This document shows, piece after piece, positions 52,329 through 60,051 of a stretch of DNA of 64,000 nt (its first letter is position 1; every line of letters starts with the position of its first letter). The position numbers were made by a program, and so were the translations under genes. The stretch comes from an uncultured Spirochaetaceae bacterium (GTDB taxonomy: Bacteria > Spirochaetota > Spirochaetia > Treponematales > Treponemataceae). Below the pieces are notes generated by a model. The model worked only from the letters and a program-made list of their open reading frames with translations, was not told where the DNA came from and did not search any database. The stretch lies in NCBI GenBank assembly GCA_902785455.1, contig CACZYY010000001.1:1-64000 (forward strand). Reading direction: 5' to 3'.

Positions 52329-52892
52329 TTACAAAAACAACACTCTTGGGAAGATGAAATGGAGCACAGCCGCAATGATACAGAAAATTCCGAGATACTT
52401 ACGGCCACCCTCGTAAATTCCCTGAATTGACTCCGGCAAAGCAAGCTCAACTTCACTACGCTCCTGGTACCAGTCCAAAAGAAGAACCGCACCGGCCGCA
52501 AGACCTGCCAGTGAAGGAATCAAGTCGCCGATGATAGCAATGTCATACTGAATCGGAGAAAGAAGCTTCATGAGGCCTGTGAGAGCCGAAAGAATTCCAA
52601 CCACAAGCTGAAGGGTTTTATCCCCCAGGAATGGCGCCGCGAGAGCACCCAATCCGCCTTCTGTAGATTTTTTTGAAGTTTCAGAAGCAGAAGAAGACTC
52701 ACCATCGAGGTTCAAGTCAAGGTCATCGGTTTCTGGATTGAAATCAGAAGAAGTTGAAGAAGAGCCCTCAGCAAACGGGTCATCGGGATCAGAAAAAACG
52801 AGGCTTGTCTCCCCCTCGTCTTTTACCACGTAAATAAAAATGAGACCTGCTACAAGATTCAATAAAATTGACAAAAAATAAAACTGAAGCAT
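52329..52892 (-). CDS. unknown membrane protein
   Basis: 187 residues. TM helix ~4-23 (FYFLSILLNLVAGLIFIYVV), an acidic Ser/Asp-rich soluble segment (~28-80), then three hydrophobic segments at ~90-112, ~118-140 and ~165-185. Ribosome site AGAGAGGA. It is third in a minus-strand row 54718-52329 whose spacings are short (8 and 24 nt), so probably co-transcribed with a lipoprotein gene and another membrane protein. No family recognised. Confidence 0.7.
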   Translation of the reverse strand: MLQFYFLSILLNLVAGLIFIYVVKDEGETSLVFSDPDDPFAEGSSSTSSDFNPETDDLDLNLDGESSSASETSKKSTEGGLGALAAPFLGDKTLQLVVGILSALTGLMKLLSPIQYDIAIIGDLIPSLAGLAAGAVLLLDWYQERSEVELALPESIQGIYEGGRKYLGIFCIIAAVLHFIFPRVLFL

Positions 52893-52916
52893 AAAATCCT
52901 CTCTTGCACAGCGCGG

Positions 52917-53495
52917 CTAACGCTTTTCGACAGGAGATTCCAAACTAAGAAGCCCGTCACCCATGCCACAGACTGCACCGATTTTTATTATATCATAATC
53001 AGAGAATGTTGTCCGCAAGAAAATTTCGTTTCCGTCGTATTTTCCGGTCAGTTTTTCCTCCGCAACGGAAACTCCTTCCTTGTCGTAAGCCGTAACAGTT
53101 GCATAAATTGGAACGCCGTCCTCAAAATCAGCCTTTATCTTTTTGCCAGCCTCATTGAATTTTACGCTGGCATAAACTGACTCTTCATAAGAAAATGCCG
53201 AGACAGACACATCGACTTTGTTCAAGGTTCCGCTTCGCTTTTCCGGCCCGAAATATCTCACGAACAAAATAATTCCAAAAGTGAAGACAATCGTAACAAA
53301 GAGAAGCCTGTTCCCTCTTGTTGCGACAAGCGACTTTAAAAGACCGCCTTTGTAAGGCTTGAAGTTACCCGAATAATAATCCTGAACGATTTTTGGAGCA
53401 CGTTTGAGCCGTTCCTCACGATTATAATGAAAAACAAGGTTATCCTCGGGTTTCTGATTTTCCTCGCGGGTCTCCTCAATCTTTGAAAAATCCAT
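52917..53495 (-). CDS. unknown single-pass membrane protein
   Basis: 192 residues: basic cytoplasmic N-terminus (~1-60), TM helix ~64-84 (LLFVTIVFTFGIILFVRYFG), then a beta-rich exported domain of ~105 residues (VSVSAFSYEESVYASVKFNE, IYATVTAYDKEGVSVAEEKL). TAGGGG ribosome site before ATG 53495, 8 nt after the upstream lipoprotein gene. Likely a periplasmic-facing partner of that lipoprotein. No family recognised. Confidence 0.7.
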   Translation of the reverse strand: MDFSKIEETREENQKPEDNLVFHYNREERLKRAPKIVQDYYSGNFKPYKGGLLKSLVATRGNRLLFVTIVFTFGIILFVRYFGPEKRSGTLNKVDVSVSAFSYEESVYASVKFNEAGKKIKADFEDGVPIYATVTAYDKEGVSVAEEKLTGKYDGNEIFLRTTFSDYDIIKIGAVCGMGDGLLSLESPVEKR

Positions 53496-53503
53496 AAAAA
53501 CCC

Positions 53504-54718
53504 CTACTGGTTGATAAACGACGCCAAAAGCGAATCAGTGCGCCACCATACAGCCTGAGCATTATCATTACGAACGAAAAGCCCCGAAATGATTCCGTTG
53601 CCGCTCAGAGAAAGCGTGTAATAAAGATTTTTTGAATGGTCAACAGAAAGCGCGCGTTTTACAATACGCTGGCCGTCCGGCTGAACCATCTGCACGATAA
53701 AGCCTTCCTCATTCGGAACGATAAAGAAGAACCAGCCGTTTTCAGTGACGCCCAGAAAGTCAAAAGGCAGGTTGTAAATTTCTTTGGTAAGGTTTTCTGT
53801 AACAGAATACTCATAAGGCGGAATTTCAAGAGGCTCGTCATAAAGCGCCGTATCAACATTGAGCGGACACAAAAAAGTAGTGTAATAATCAATTCCAGAC
53901 TGCACTTTGAGCGCTGAATCCATGGAAGCCATATAATAATCGACTTTTACATAAAGCTTATGCTCCGAACAATCCGGGATAATGTTCTCGACGGAAATAT
54001 AAGCCGGAGCTTCCTCGTTTTCGTTTGTCTTAAGCTTTGGAACAGTATTTTTTGAAACCGGTACAGTGTACAAAAGGAATCCGTCAATATTGAACCAGTA
54101 TGCGACAAGACCTTCATTCGTAGTGCAGACTACGACAAGTTCATTTTCACGTGTGGTGTAAATATTTTTGATATAAGGAAATGGTGTTCCTCCTGGCCCC
54201 TGCTGGCCAAGATAATCGATAAACTTTCCGTTTGAATCAAAACGAAGAACCACAAGGGAAAGCAAAAGACGGTTTGAAGCATCACGTTCCTGGCGTTCGG
54301 TTGGAAGAGTATCAACGGCATAAATATACTTGCGCGAATCAACCGCAACCGGGCCAAGCGTGCTGAAAGGATAAGGAATTGCCTTTTTTGTAGAACTGAT
54401 TGAATTTTTGCCGGCGAACGCCACATCTTTTAAATACTCGTCATTGTAATAAAGGCTCAGCAAATCACCGTAAGAATTGAGCTCAAGGATTTTTTTTGCC
54501 TCACCATTGGCAATATAGAAGAAACCGTCCCGCATGGTCATATAAGTGGAGATAGTTCCGTTACGAGCAAGGTCAAAAAGATTAAGTTCGTCCTCAAAAT
54601 TTCCGTAACCGAGAGTAAAAAGTGCATTTTCATTAACAGAATGCACCTGATTTGATTTTGAACATGAAATCATAAAAAAAGAAAAGACGCATGAAACAAT
54701 CAAAAAAATTTTTTTCAT
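53504..54718 (-). CDS. spirochaetal lipoprotein with beta-propeller-like repeats
   Basis: 404 residues from ATG 54718. Lipoprotein signal MKKIFLIVSCVFSFFMISC with Cys-19 as probable lipid site. The body has NHL/propeller-like segments (FFYIANGEAKKILELNSYGD, VVLRFDSNGKFIDYLGQQGP, VVVCTTNEGLVAYWFNIDGF). I recall a spirochaete-wide lipoprotein family of this look (LIC_12708-like), but the match was not tested. TTG 54733 is an alternative in-frame start. First gene of the row to 52329. A -10 box lies only 6 nt before the ATG. Confidence 0.75.
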   Translation of the reverse strand: MKKIFLIVSCVFSFFMISCSKSNQVHSVNENALFTLGYGNFEDELNLFDLARNGTISTYMTMRDGFFYIANGEAKKILELNSYGDLLSLYYNDEYLKDVAFAGKNSISSTKKAIPYPFSTLGPVAVDSRKYIYAVDTLPTERQERDASNRLLLSLVVLRFDSNGKFIDYLGQQGPGGTPFPYIKNIYTTRENELVVVCTTNEGLVAYWFNIDGFLLYTVPVSKNTVPKLKTNENEEAPAYISVENIIPDCSEHKLYVKVDYYMASMDSALKVQSGIDYYTTFLCPLNVDTALYDEPLEIPPYEYSVTENLTKEIYNLPFDFLGVTENGWFFFIVPNEEGFIVQMVQPDGQRIVKRALSVDHSKNLYYTLSLSGNGIISGLFVRNDNAQAVWWRTDSLLASFINQ

Positions 54719-54724
54719 GCGCCT

Positions 54725-54730
54725 ATTATA
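54725..54730 (-). promoter_or_regulatory. -10 box before the lipoprotein gene
   Basis: TATAAT on the minus strand (54725-54730), 6 nt before ATG 54718. The sequence TTCCAC at 17-nt distance is a poor -35. With the usual spacing, +1 would be the A of the ATG. Confidence 0.35.
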
Positions 54731-54767
54731 CAAAATTAATATTGTATGTGGAAGTCAAAAAAAGAAT

Positions 54768-54853
54768 ACCACACAGATTCGGACTGTCTACGAAATATCG
54801 ATAAAAAACATACAAGACTGTGCTGCGTAGAAAAAAAATGAATCTGCGTGGTT
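54768..54853. repeat. diverged family-B element
   Basis: ACCACACAGATTCGG at one end and AATCTGCGTGGT at the other, with internal TGCGTAG unit. Lies between the lipoprotein gene and the HTH-EIIA gene. Confidence 0.65.
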
Positions 54854-54857
54854 TTGT

Positions 54858-55508
54858 TTATTCAGTAGTAAGAATGTTATATGCCTGCATCGGATCCTTA
54901 CAGTCAAGCAATGCGTCGCGGACAGCCTTGTCTTTGAGCTTTGAGCTGAAGAAACTGAGAGTCTGCAAGTAGTATGAATGCTGATTGTATGCGGCAGCAA
55001 TCATGATAAGCAGGCGAACCGGAGAATCATCGATTGTCTGGAAATCAAGCAGGTCATGCTTACAGATACCAACGCTCATAACCAGATCCGTGACTGATGA
55101 AAGGCGAACGTGCGGAATAGCGATGCCACGGCCGATAGCTGTTGACATAAGCTCCTCACGTTTGAGGATTTCCTCAACAAGCTCCTTTTCGTTTTTTACC
55201 TGAGGCGCTGTTGCAAGATTCTGCGCAAGCTCCACAATTGCATCATGCTTTGTTGAATGCTCGATGAACACGATTCGGTCTGGAGAAAGAATATTTTTTG
55301 CAGAAATGACATGGCTCGACTCAGCAGGTTTCTGTGAAGATGAAAGCCGCTCGTTCACCCAATTTTCGATTTCTGATTTTTTAAAACGCCAGACTGTACC
55401 AATTTTGCCAGCAGGAATCTCACCCTTCTGAGCCCAATCATAAACTGTACGCTCTGAAACCCGGAGATATTTTGCAACTTCTTCTATTGTAAGAATATCG
55501 TCTCCCAC
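54858..55508 (-). CDS. HTH-PTS EIIA (fructose/PtsN type) fusion regulator
   Basis: Start chosen at GTG 55508, with TAAGGAG 8 nt upstream; the frame is open to 55607 but without support. 216 residues: N-terminal excisionase/MerR-type DNA-binding domain (ILTIEEVAKYLRVSERTVYDW, RFKKSEIENW, ~residues 4-54) and a C-terminal EIIA-2 domain (~70-216) with the phospho-acceptor His in GIAIPHVRLSSV. Such fusions presumably couple PTS phosphorylation state to gene control; the promoters it acts on are unknown. Same domain pair as PtsN-like regulators of spirochaetes. Confidence 0.88.
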   Translation of the reverse strand: MGDDILTIEEVAKYLRVSERTVYDWAQKGEIPAGKIGTVWRFKKSEIENWVNERLSSSQKPAESSHVISAKNILSPDRIVFIEHSTKHDAIVELAQNLATAPQVKNEKELVEEILKREELMSTAIGRGIAIPHVRLSSVTDLVMSVGICKHDLLDFQTIDDSPVRLLIMIAAAYNQHSYYLQTLSFFSSKLKDKAVRDALLDCKDPMQAYNILTTE

Positions 55509-55645
55509 GATTTTACTCCTTATTTTTACCTTATTTTGAATTAGTTGATTTATTTTGCAAACTTTACGGTATTTTGTCAAGCCATACAATTCAGACAGGC
55601 AATACAAGAAATAAAACCGCGTTTTTTTTAAAATTCCGACATTAT

Positions 55646-56068
55646 CTAATCGGCAAGTTCGTGAAGGCTGTCATACGGATAAAGTTCAGCTAAAGTTGTT
55701 CTGACAAGATTCTCGATTTTAGGCCCGAAAACAACAGGAACATCACCGTCACCAAATTCAGTGAGAACCTGGCGGCAAGCTCCACATGGTCCGACAGGAT
55801 AATCAGATTTTGGAGTGGCAATCGCAACCGCAGAAATTCTTGTGGCTCCTTCGGTAACAGCATTGAACATTGCAGTCCGCTCCGCGCAGTTCGTAAGCCC
55901 GAAAGAACGGTTCTCAATATTGCAGCCAGTAAACACACGTCCGTCGCATGTAAGAATCGCCGCCCCTACCGGGAATTTTGAGTACGGAGAATAAGACAAT
56001 TTTGAAGCCTGCATCGCGGCCTCGAACAGCTCATGAAGTTTTTCTTCTGTAACAATGATTTTTTCCAT
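55646..56068 (-). CDS. cdd: cytidine deaminase
   Basis: 140 residues from ATG 56068 behind AAGGAGG. Tetrameric-type zinc enzyme that converts cytidine and deoxycytidine to uridine forms for pyrimidine salvage. Zinc site motifs GLTNCAERTAMFNAV (Cys-Ala-Glu) and VGPCGACRQVLTEF are intact. N-terminal LSYSPYSKFPVGAAILTCDG is typical. Single-gene unit, divergent from the beta-propeller gene. Confidence 0.95.
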   Translation of the reverse strand: MEKIIVTEEKLHELFEAAMQASKLSYSPYSKFPVGAAILTCDGRVFTGCNIENRSFGLTNCAERTAMFNAVTEGATRISAVAIATPKSDYPVGPCGACRQVLTEFGDGDVPVVFGPKIENLVRTTLAELYPYDSLHELAD

Positions 56069-56111
56069 ACTATGCCTCCTTATCTGACAATTGCAAAATC
56101 TCAAAAAGTCT

Positions 56112-56139
56112 TTAACAATAATCTAATATTCTCTATAAT
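56112..56139 (+). promoter_or_regulatory. promoter with +1 next to the ATG (56148)
   Basis: TTAACA (56112-56117), 16-nt spacer, perfect TATAAT (56134-56139); the predicted start is 1-2 nt before ATG 56148. The bases before the ATG (ATCACATT) hold no ribosome site. Confidence 0.6.
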
Positions 56140-56147
56140 ATCACATT

Positions 56148-57236
56148 ATGGATAAAAAGGTAAAAATAATTGCGCCAATTTGCATAGCTTTTGCAATTTT
56201 ATATATCATCATCGCTTCAAAGCCTCTCTCACCAGAAATTCAATTCGTTCCTGTGTGGACAATCGACTTAGAAGCATACACAAAAGGCGAAGGAGCCGAA
56301 GTCTTGCCCGAAGATTTCAACAATGCTGTCTCTTTCAAGCTTGGCCAGAACCTCGGTTACTTCACTCCCGAAGGAAAACTTCTCAGCTATATTACTTTTC
56401 CATACAAAGCTACGATTTCAGACAATTCATATACTCTTTACGGAACATCCTCTCAGGAAATGCAGATCAACTCTCCTTCAGGAAGCAAAATCGGGGCAAT
56501 CAACGTAACCGGCTTTCCATATTTCACCGAAGACCGCAAATTCATTTTTCTTCCGGGCGGATCGTCTTTTTCAAAACTAAATTCCGACGGTTCGGTGGCA
56601 TGGACATACGAAGGTTTCACACCGCTCACGGCATTTTCATCATCAAAAACAGGAATTGTGACGGGTTATGCCAACGGTTCTGTCATCGCATTTGACAACG
56701 AAGGAAACATCAAGCAGCAATATCAGCCGGGCGGAAGTTCATACGAAGTCATTTTGGGCGCGGCGATTTCCGAAAGCTCCAAATACATTGCGACGCTTTC
56801 AGGTCAGGGTGGGCAGCGTTTCGTAATCTCCAAAAAGACTGATGCAAGTTACGGCTCTCACACTTCAATCGTATTCTACAAATCAATGACCGGAGAATTA
56901 AACCGTCAGGTTCTTATCAAATTCTCAAAAGACGAAAAAAAAGTCTTCTATAATAATGCAACCGGAATCGGTATCGTAAACACCCGCAATTTCAAGAATA
57001 CAGAGATTCCAATCAAAGGAAGGATTCTTTCAATTTTGGAATCAGGCTGCAATAACGAAATTTTCATTCTCAGCAAAGAAGGCAAAACTTACACCGTTTC
57101 CACAATCGAATCATTTGACGCTTTCGCCGGCTCGTTCTCATTTGATGCCGAAAGCGCGTGTATTGCCGTCAAAGATGAAGCTCTTTTTGTCGGACGTGAC
57201 GGCAAGATTTCCAGAATCGACATAATTCACAGATAA
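56148..57236 (+). CDS. membrane-anchored beta-propeller-like protein, unknown
   Basis: 362 residues. One N-terminal TM helix or uncleaved signal (~residues 7-24, IIAPICIAFAILYIIIAS), then an extracytoplasmic region with PQQ/WD-like repeats (SKLNSDGSVAWTYEGFTPLT, VIAFDNEGNIKQQYQPGG, FVGRDGKISRIDIIH). First gene of a plus-strand unit 56148-58744 with the degenerate LytM gene and ruvA, 9 nt apart. Function unknown; the combination with a cell-wall-type protein suggests an envelope role. Confidence 0.75.
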   Translation: MDKKVKIIAPICIAFAILYIIIASKPLSPEIQFVPVWTIDLEAYTKGEGAEVLPEDFNNAVSFKLGQNLGYFTPEGKLLSYITFPYKATISDNSYTLYGTSSQEMQINSPSGSKIGAINVTGFPYFTEDRKFIFLPGGSSFSKLNSDGSVAWTYEGFTPLTAFSSSKTGIVTGYANGSVIAFDNEGNIKQQYQPGGSSYEVILGAAISESSKYIATLSGQGGQRFVISKKTDASYGSHTSIVFYKSMTGELNRQVLIKFSKDEKKVFYNNATGIGIVNTRNFKNTEIPIKGRILSILESGCNNEIFILSKEGKTYTVSTIESFDAFAGSFSFDAESACIAVKDEALFVGRDGKISRIDIIHR

Positions 57237-57245
57237 GGATTTTTT

Positions 57246-58103
57246 ATGAAGAAACTGATTATTACACTTGCAGCAACTCTTGCAATCTCAACGATTTTTG
57301 CATTTGACTGGCCTCAGAACGAAATTCTTTCTGATTCATTTTATTCTTATTTTGCACAGCTCAGGGGCGGCACAATCGGAACTTCCCTCGTTTTTTCAGA
57401 AAGCAGGGAGGTAAAGGCTGCGGACGACGGCAGGATTCTTGCTGTAATCTCAGAGCATGATGAGGATGAGCTTTTTGAAAGTACGCTCGGAAATGCGGCA
57501 ATTCTTTCTCACAAAGATTCACTCATCACAGTTTACGCAAATCTTGATGCAGAGAATCTTCCTTCACTCTACTCTATGACAGACATCAAAACAGGAACTT
57601 CATTCGGCACAACCGGCACTTCAAGCTGGCAGCAGGGCGAAGGTTGCCTTGAATTTCAAGTTCTCGACATTAAAAACCGCACTTATGTAAATCCTCGTAT
57701 CCTCATGCCTCGTGTCGGAAAGGAACTTCCGCTTTCAATCAAAGACGTAACAGCAATCAGCAAAAAAGGTGTGAGCTATGATTTGGGCACAGCAAAAACA
57801 ATGCCTTCAGGAATCTACCAGCTCTATCGCGAAAAGCAGGATATTGCGATGCCCTATAAAACAACAGTATTCATCAACGGAGTTGTTTCAGAATCACTTT
57901 CATACGACACACTTTCAGAATCAAACGGAAGAATTTGCGTAAGCGGCAAAAAAAATTATGACGTAAGCGTAATGTATCCGAACGACGAGCAGCAATTTTT
58001 GGGTGAAGTCACACTCACCAAAGGTAAAAACTCAATCATGGTTGTTGCGGCTGATATTCTTGGCAAGGAAAAGCAAATTACATATACGGTGGAAGTCAGA
58101 TAA
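57246..58103 (+). CDS. exported LytM/M23-like protein, apparently without catalytic residues
   Basis: 285 residues, signal peptide (MKKLIITLAATLAISTIFAF). Residues ~40-150 follow the M23 peptidase layout, but the zinc-binding positions are missing: the motif normally HxHG-like TxYAHL reads ITVYANL, and the HxH pair reads CLEFQVLD. The C-terminal ~120 residues are beta-rich. Proteins of this kind, such as EnvC/NlpD types, often act as activators of amidases rather than as enzymes. Last residues overlap the ruvA start by one base (TAATG). Confidence 0.7.
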   Translation: MKKLIITLAATLAISTIFAFDWPQNEILSDSFYSYFAQLRGGTIGTSLVFSESREVKAADDGRILAVISEHDEDELFESTLGNAAILSHKDSLITVYANLDAENLPSLYSMTDIKTGTSFGTTGTSSWQQGEGCLEFQVLDIKNRTYVNPRILMPRVGKELPLSIKDVTAISKKGVSYDLGTAKTMPSGIYQLYREKQDIAMPYKTTVFINGVVSESLSYDTLSESNGRICVSGKKNYDVSVMYPNDEQQFLGEVTLTKGKNSIMVVAADILGKEKQITYTVEVR

Positions 58104-58744
58104 TGTTCAATTCGCTAACAGGGATCATAACAGGTAAATTTCCGCAAAAATTATTCCTTGAAACAAACGGAATTGAATGGGACATAATAGTTCCTGATAC
58201 AACGCTCGACGATCTGCCAAAGCTTGGAGAGACGGCACGTGTTTTCACATGGATGCAGCATACTGACACTGCGATGAATCTTTTCGGCTTCGCTTCGAGC
58301 AAAGACCGCGATTTGTTTTTTGACTTGAACAAGGTCGAGGGCGTTGGTCCAAAATCAGCGATCAAAATCATGAGCAACATTCAGCGTGACCAGCTAATCC
58401 AGAGCCTTGAAAGCGGGGATCTTGCGGCACTGGAGAAGATTCCGGGGCTTGGCAAAAAAACAGCTCAAAAAATGCTTCTCGCCCTCAAGGGAAAGCTCAC
58501 GCTGGACGAAGATTTGCCTGGCGTAAAAGTTGTGGTGAACCGTGGCGGCGAATATGCGGATGTAGTTTCTGCTCTCGCAAACATGGGGTACGACAAGCGC
58601 GATGTCGAAAGCTGCATCTCAAAACTTGTCGAAGAACTTAACGGGGAACTTCCACAGGGCGGTGAAGTCGCATTCAAGGACAAAACGCGCGACGCAAAAG
58701 AAGAAATCTTGTTCAGGCGGGCGATTGTCGCACTGGCACAGTAG
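58103..58744 (+). CDS. ruvA: Holliday junction protein RuvA
   Basis: 213 residues: N-terminal OB fold (MFNSLTGIITGKFPQKLFLE), two helix-hairpin-helix motifs (VEGVGPKSAIKIM and IPGLGKKTAQKML) and a C-terminal domain that contacts RuvB. Binds Holliday junctions and loads RuvB. Start overlaps the stop of the previous gene (TAATG). A family-B repeat separates it from ruvB. Confidence 0.96.
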   Translation: MFNSLTGIITGKFPQKLFLETNGIEWDIIVPDTTLDDLPKLGETARVFTWMQHTDTAMNLFGFASSKDRDLFFDLNKVEGVGPKSAIKIMSNIQRDQLIQSLESGDLAALEKIPGLGKKTAQKMLLALKGKLTLDEDLPGVKVVVNRGGEYADVVSALANMGYDKRDVESCISKLVEELNGELPQGGEVAFKDKTRDAKEEILFRRAIVALAQ

Positions 58745-58752
58745 AAAAAGGA

Positions 58753-58848
58753 TGCCACACGGATTCGAGATTCCTACGGAATCTCCATAAAAGAGGCTTC
58801 AAATACTTTTTTTCTGATTTTGCGTAGCAAAATCGAATCTGTGTGGCA
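58753..58848. repeat. family-B element between ruvA and ruvB
   Basis: Same ends as 30831-30912 (TGCCACACGGATTCGA / TCGAATCTGTGTGGCA) and the same internal hairpins GAGATTCCTACGGAATCTC and GATTTTGCGTAGCAAAATC; the central spacer is longer by ~14 nt. It ends 10 nt before the ruvB ATG, so ruvB has no clear ribosome site. Confidence 0.85.
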
Positions 58849-58858
58849 AAATTAAAAT

Positions 58859-59980
58859 ATGGCTTTTACAAAGAATTTAGTTACAGATTTTGATTCAGAC
58901 ATAAATGAATTTTCTCAGCTTGCGTCTCAAGCATCGCTTGCCAATCAGGCCTCAACCCATATCGTTCGGGCGGATGTGCCTAGTGACGAGGACACTGCGG
59001 ACGGTTCTTTGCGACCAAAACTGCTTGATGAGTTTTTGGGGCAAAAAGAGATTAAAGAAAATCTTTCTGTGTTCATTCAGGCAGCACGCGAAAGACGAGA
59101 GCCGCTCGACCATCTTTTTTTAATCGGGCCTCCTGGCTTGGGCAAGACGACACTTGCAGAAATCACGGCGCATGAGCTTGGTGCGGATTTTAAGGTCACT
59201 TCAGCCCCGGCTTTGGACAAGCCCAAGGATCTTGCAGGCATTCTCTCAACGATTTCTCCGGGAACGGTTTTCTTTATCGATGAGATTCACCGTCTCAAAC
59301 CTGCGATCGAAGAGATGCTTTACATCGCCATGGAAGACTTTGAGCTTGACTGGGTAATCGGTCAGGGAGCGGCAGCCAGAACGGTTCGAATTCCGATTCC
59401 AAAATTCACGCTGGTTGGAGCTACGACAAAGGCAGGTATGGTTTCAAAGCCGTTGCAGACCCGATTCGGAATTATCCAGAGATTCAATTTTTACACGCAC
59501 GAAGAACTTGCTTCTATTATAAAGCGCAGCGCAGCCATCCTTAATTGCAAGATTGATGATGATGCGGCCCTTTTGATGGCAAGGAGCAGCCGGGGAACTC
59601 CCCGCGTGGCAAACAGAGTCCTTCGCCGCATGAGAGACTTCGCCCAATTCTACGGAGACGGAAGAATTACGCTCAAAATCACAGAAGACGGGCTTAAAAA
59701 ATTACAGATTGATTCGCTGGGGCTTGAGCATTACGACCGCGAAATTCTTCTTTCGATTATCAAGAATTTTGGCGGAGGGCCAGTAGGAGCGGAAACGCTT
59801 GCAATCTCAATTGGCGAAGCTCAGGATACGCTCGAAGACTACTACGAGCCTTATCTTATTCAGTGCGGTTTGATACAACGCACACCACGCGGGCGAGTTG
59901 TCACGGCAAAGGCATACCAGCATCTTGGACTGGAATACAGCACAAATGCCACAAGCAGCCAGCCCAGCCTGTTTGAATAA
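58859..59980 (+). CDS. ruvB: Holliday junction branch-migration ATPase RuvB
   Basis: 373 residues: AAA+ ATPase with Walker [13 protein letters not shown], Walker [10 protein letters not shown], RuvB signatures [11 protein letters not shown] and [18 protein letters not shown], and a C-terminal winged helix ([16 protein letters not shown]). The N-terminal ~50 residues before RPKLLDEF are longer than in E. coli and Ser/Asp-rich. Only ATTAAAAT precedes the ATG, since the family-B element lies directly upstream; it is not clear how translation is started. Confidence 0.96.
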   Translation: MAFTKNLVTDFDSDINEFSQLASQASLANQASTHIVRADVPSDEDTADGSLRPKLLDEFLGQKEIKENLSVFIQAARERREPLDHLFLIGPPGLGKTTLAEITAHELGADFKVTSAPALDKPKDLAGILSTISPGTVFFIDEIHRLKPAIEEMLYIAMEDFELDWVIGQGAAARTVRIPIPKFTLVGATTKAGMVSKPLQTRFGIIQRFNFYTHEELASIIKRSAAILNCKIDDDAALLMARSSRGTPRVANRVLRRMRDFAQFYGDGRITLKITEDGLKKLQIDSLGLEHYDREILLSIIKNFGGGPVGAETLAISIGEAQDTLEDYYEPYLIQCGLIQRTPRGRVVTAKAYQHLGLEYSTNATSSQPSLFE

Positions 59981-60051
59981 GAAATAATTTATTAGTATTT
60001 CAACAAAAAGCAGTTATAATTAAATTTTATCAATAATATCAGAGGTGTTCT

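Noticed and set aside
55509-55607. 33-codon N-terminal extension of the HTH-EIIA gene
   Set aside because: No ribosome site; GTG 55508 follows TAAGGAG at proper spacing and directly precedes the HTH domain.
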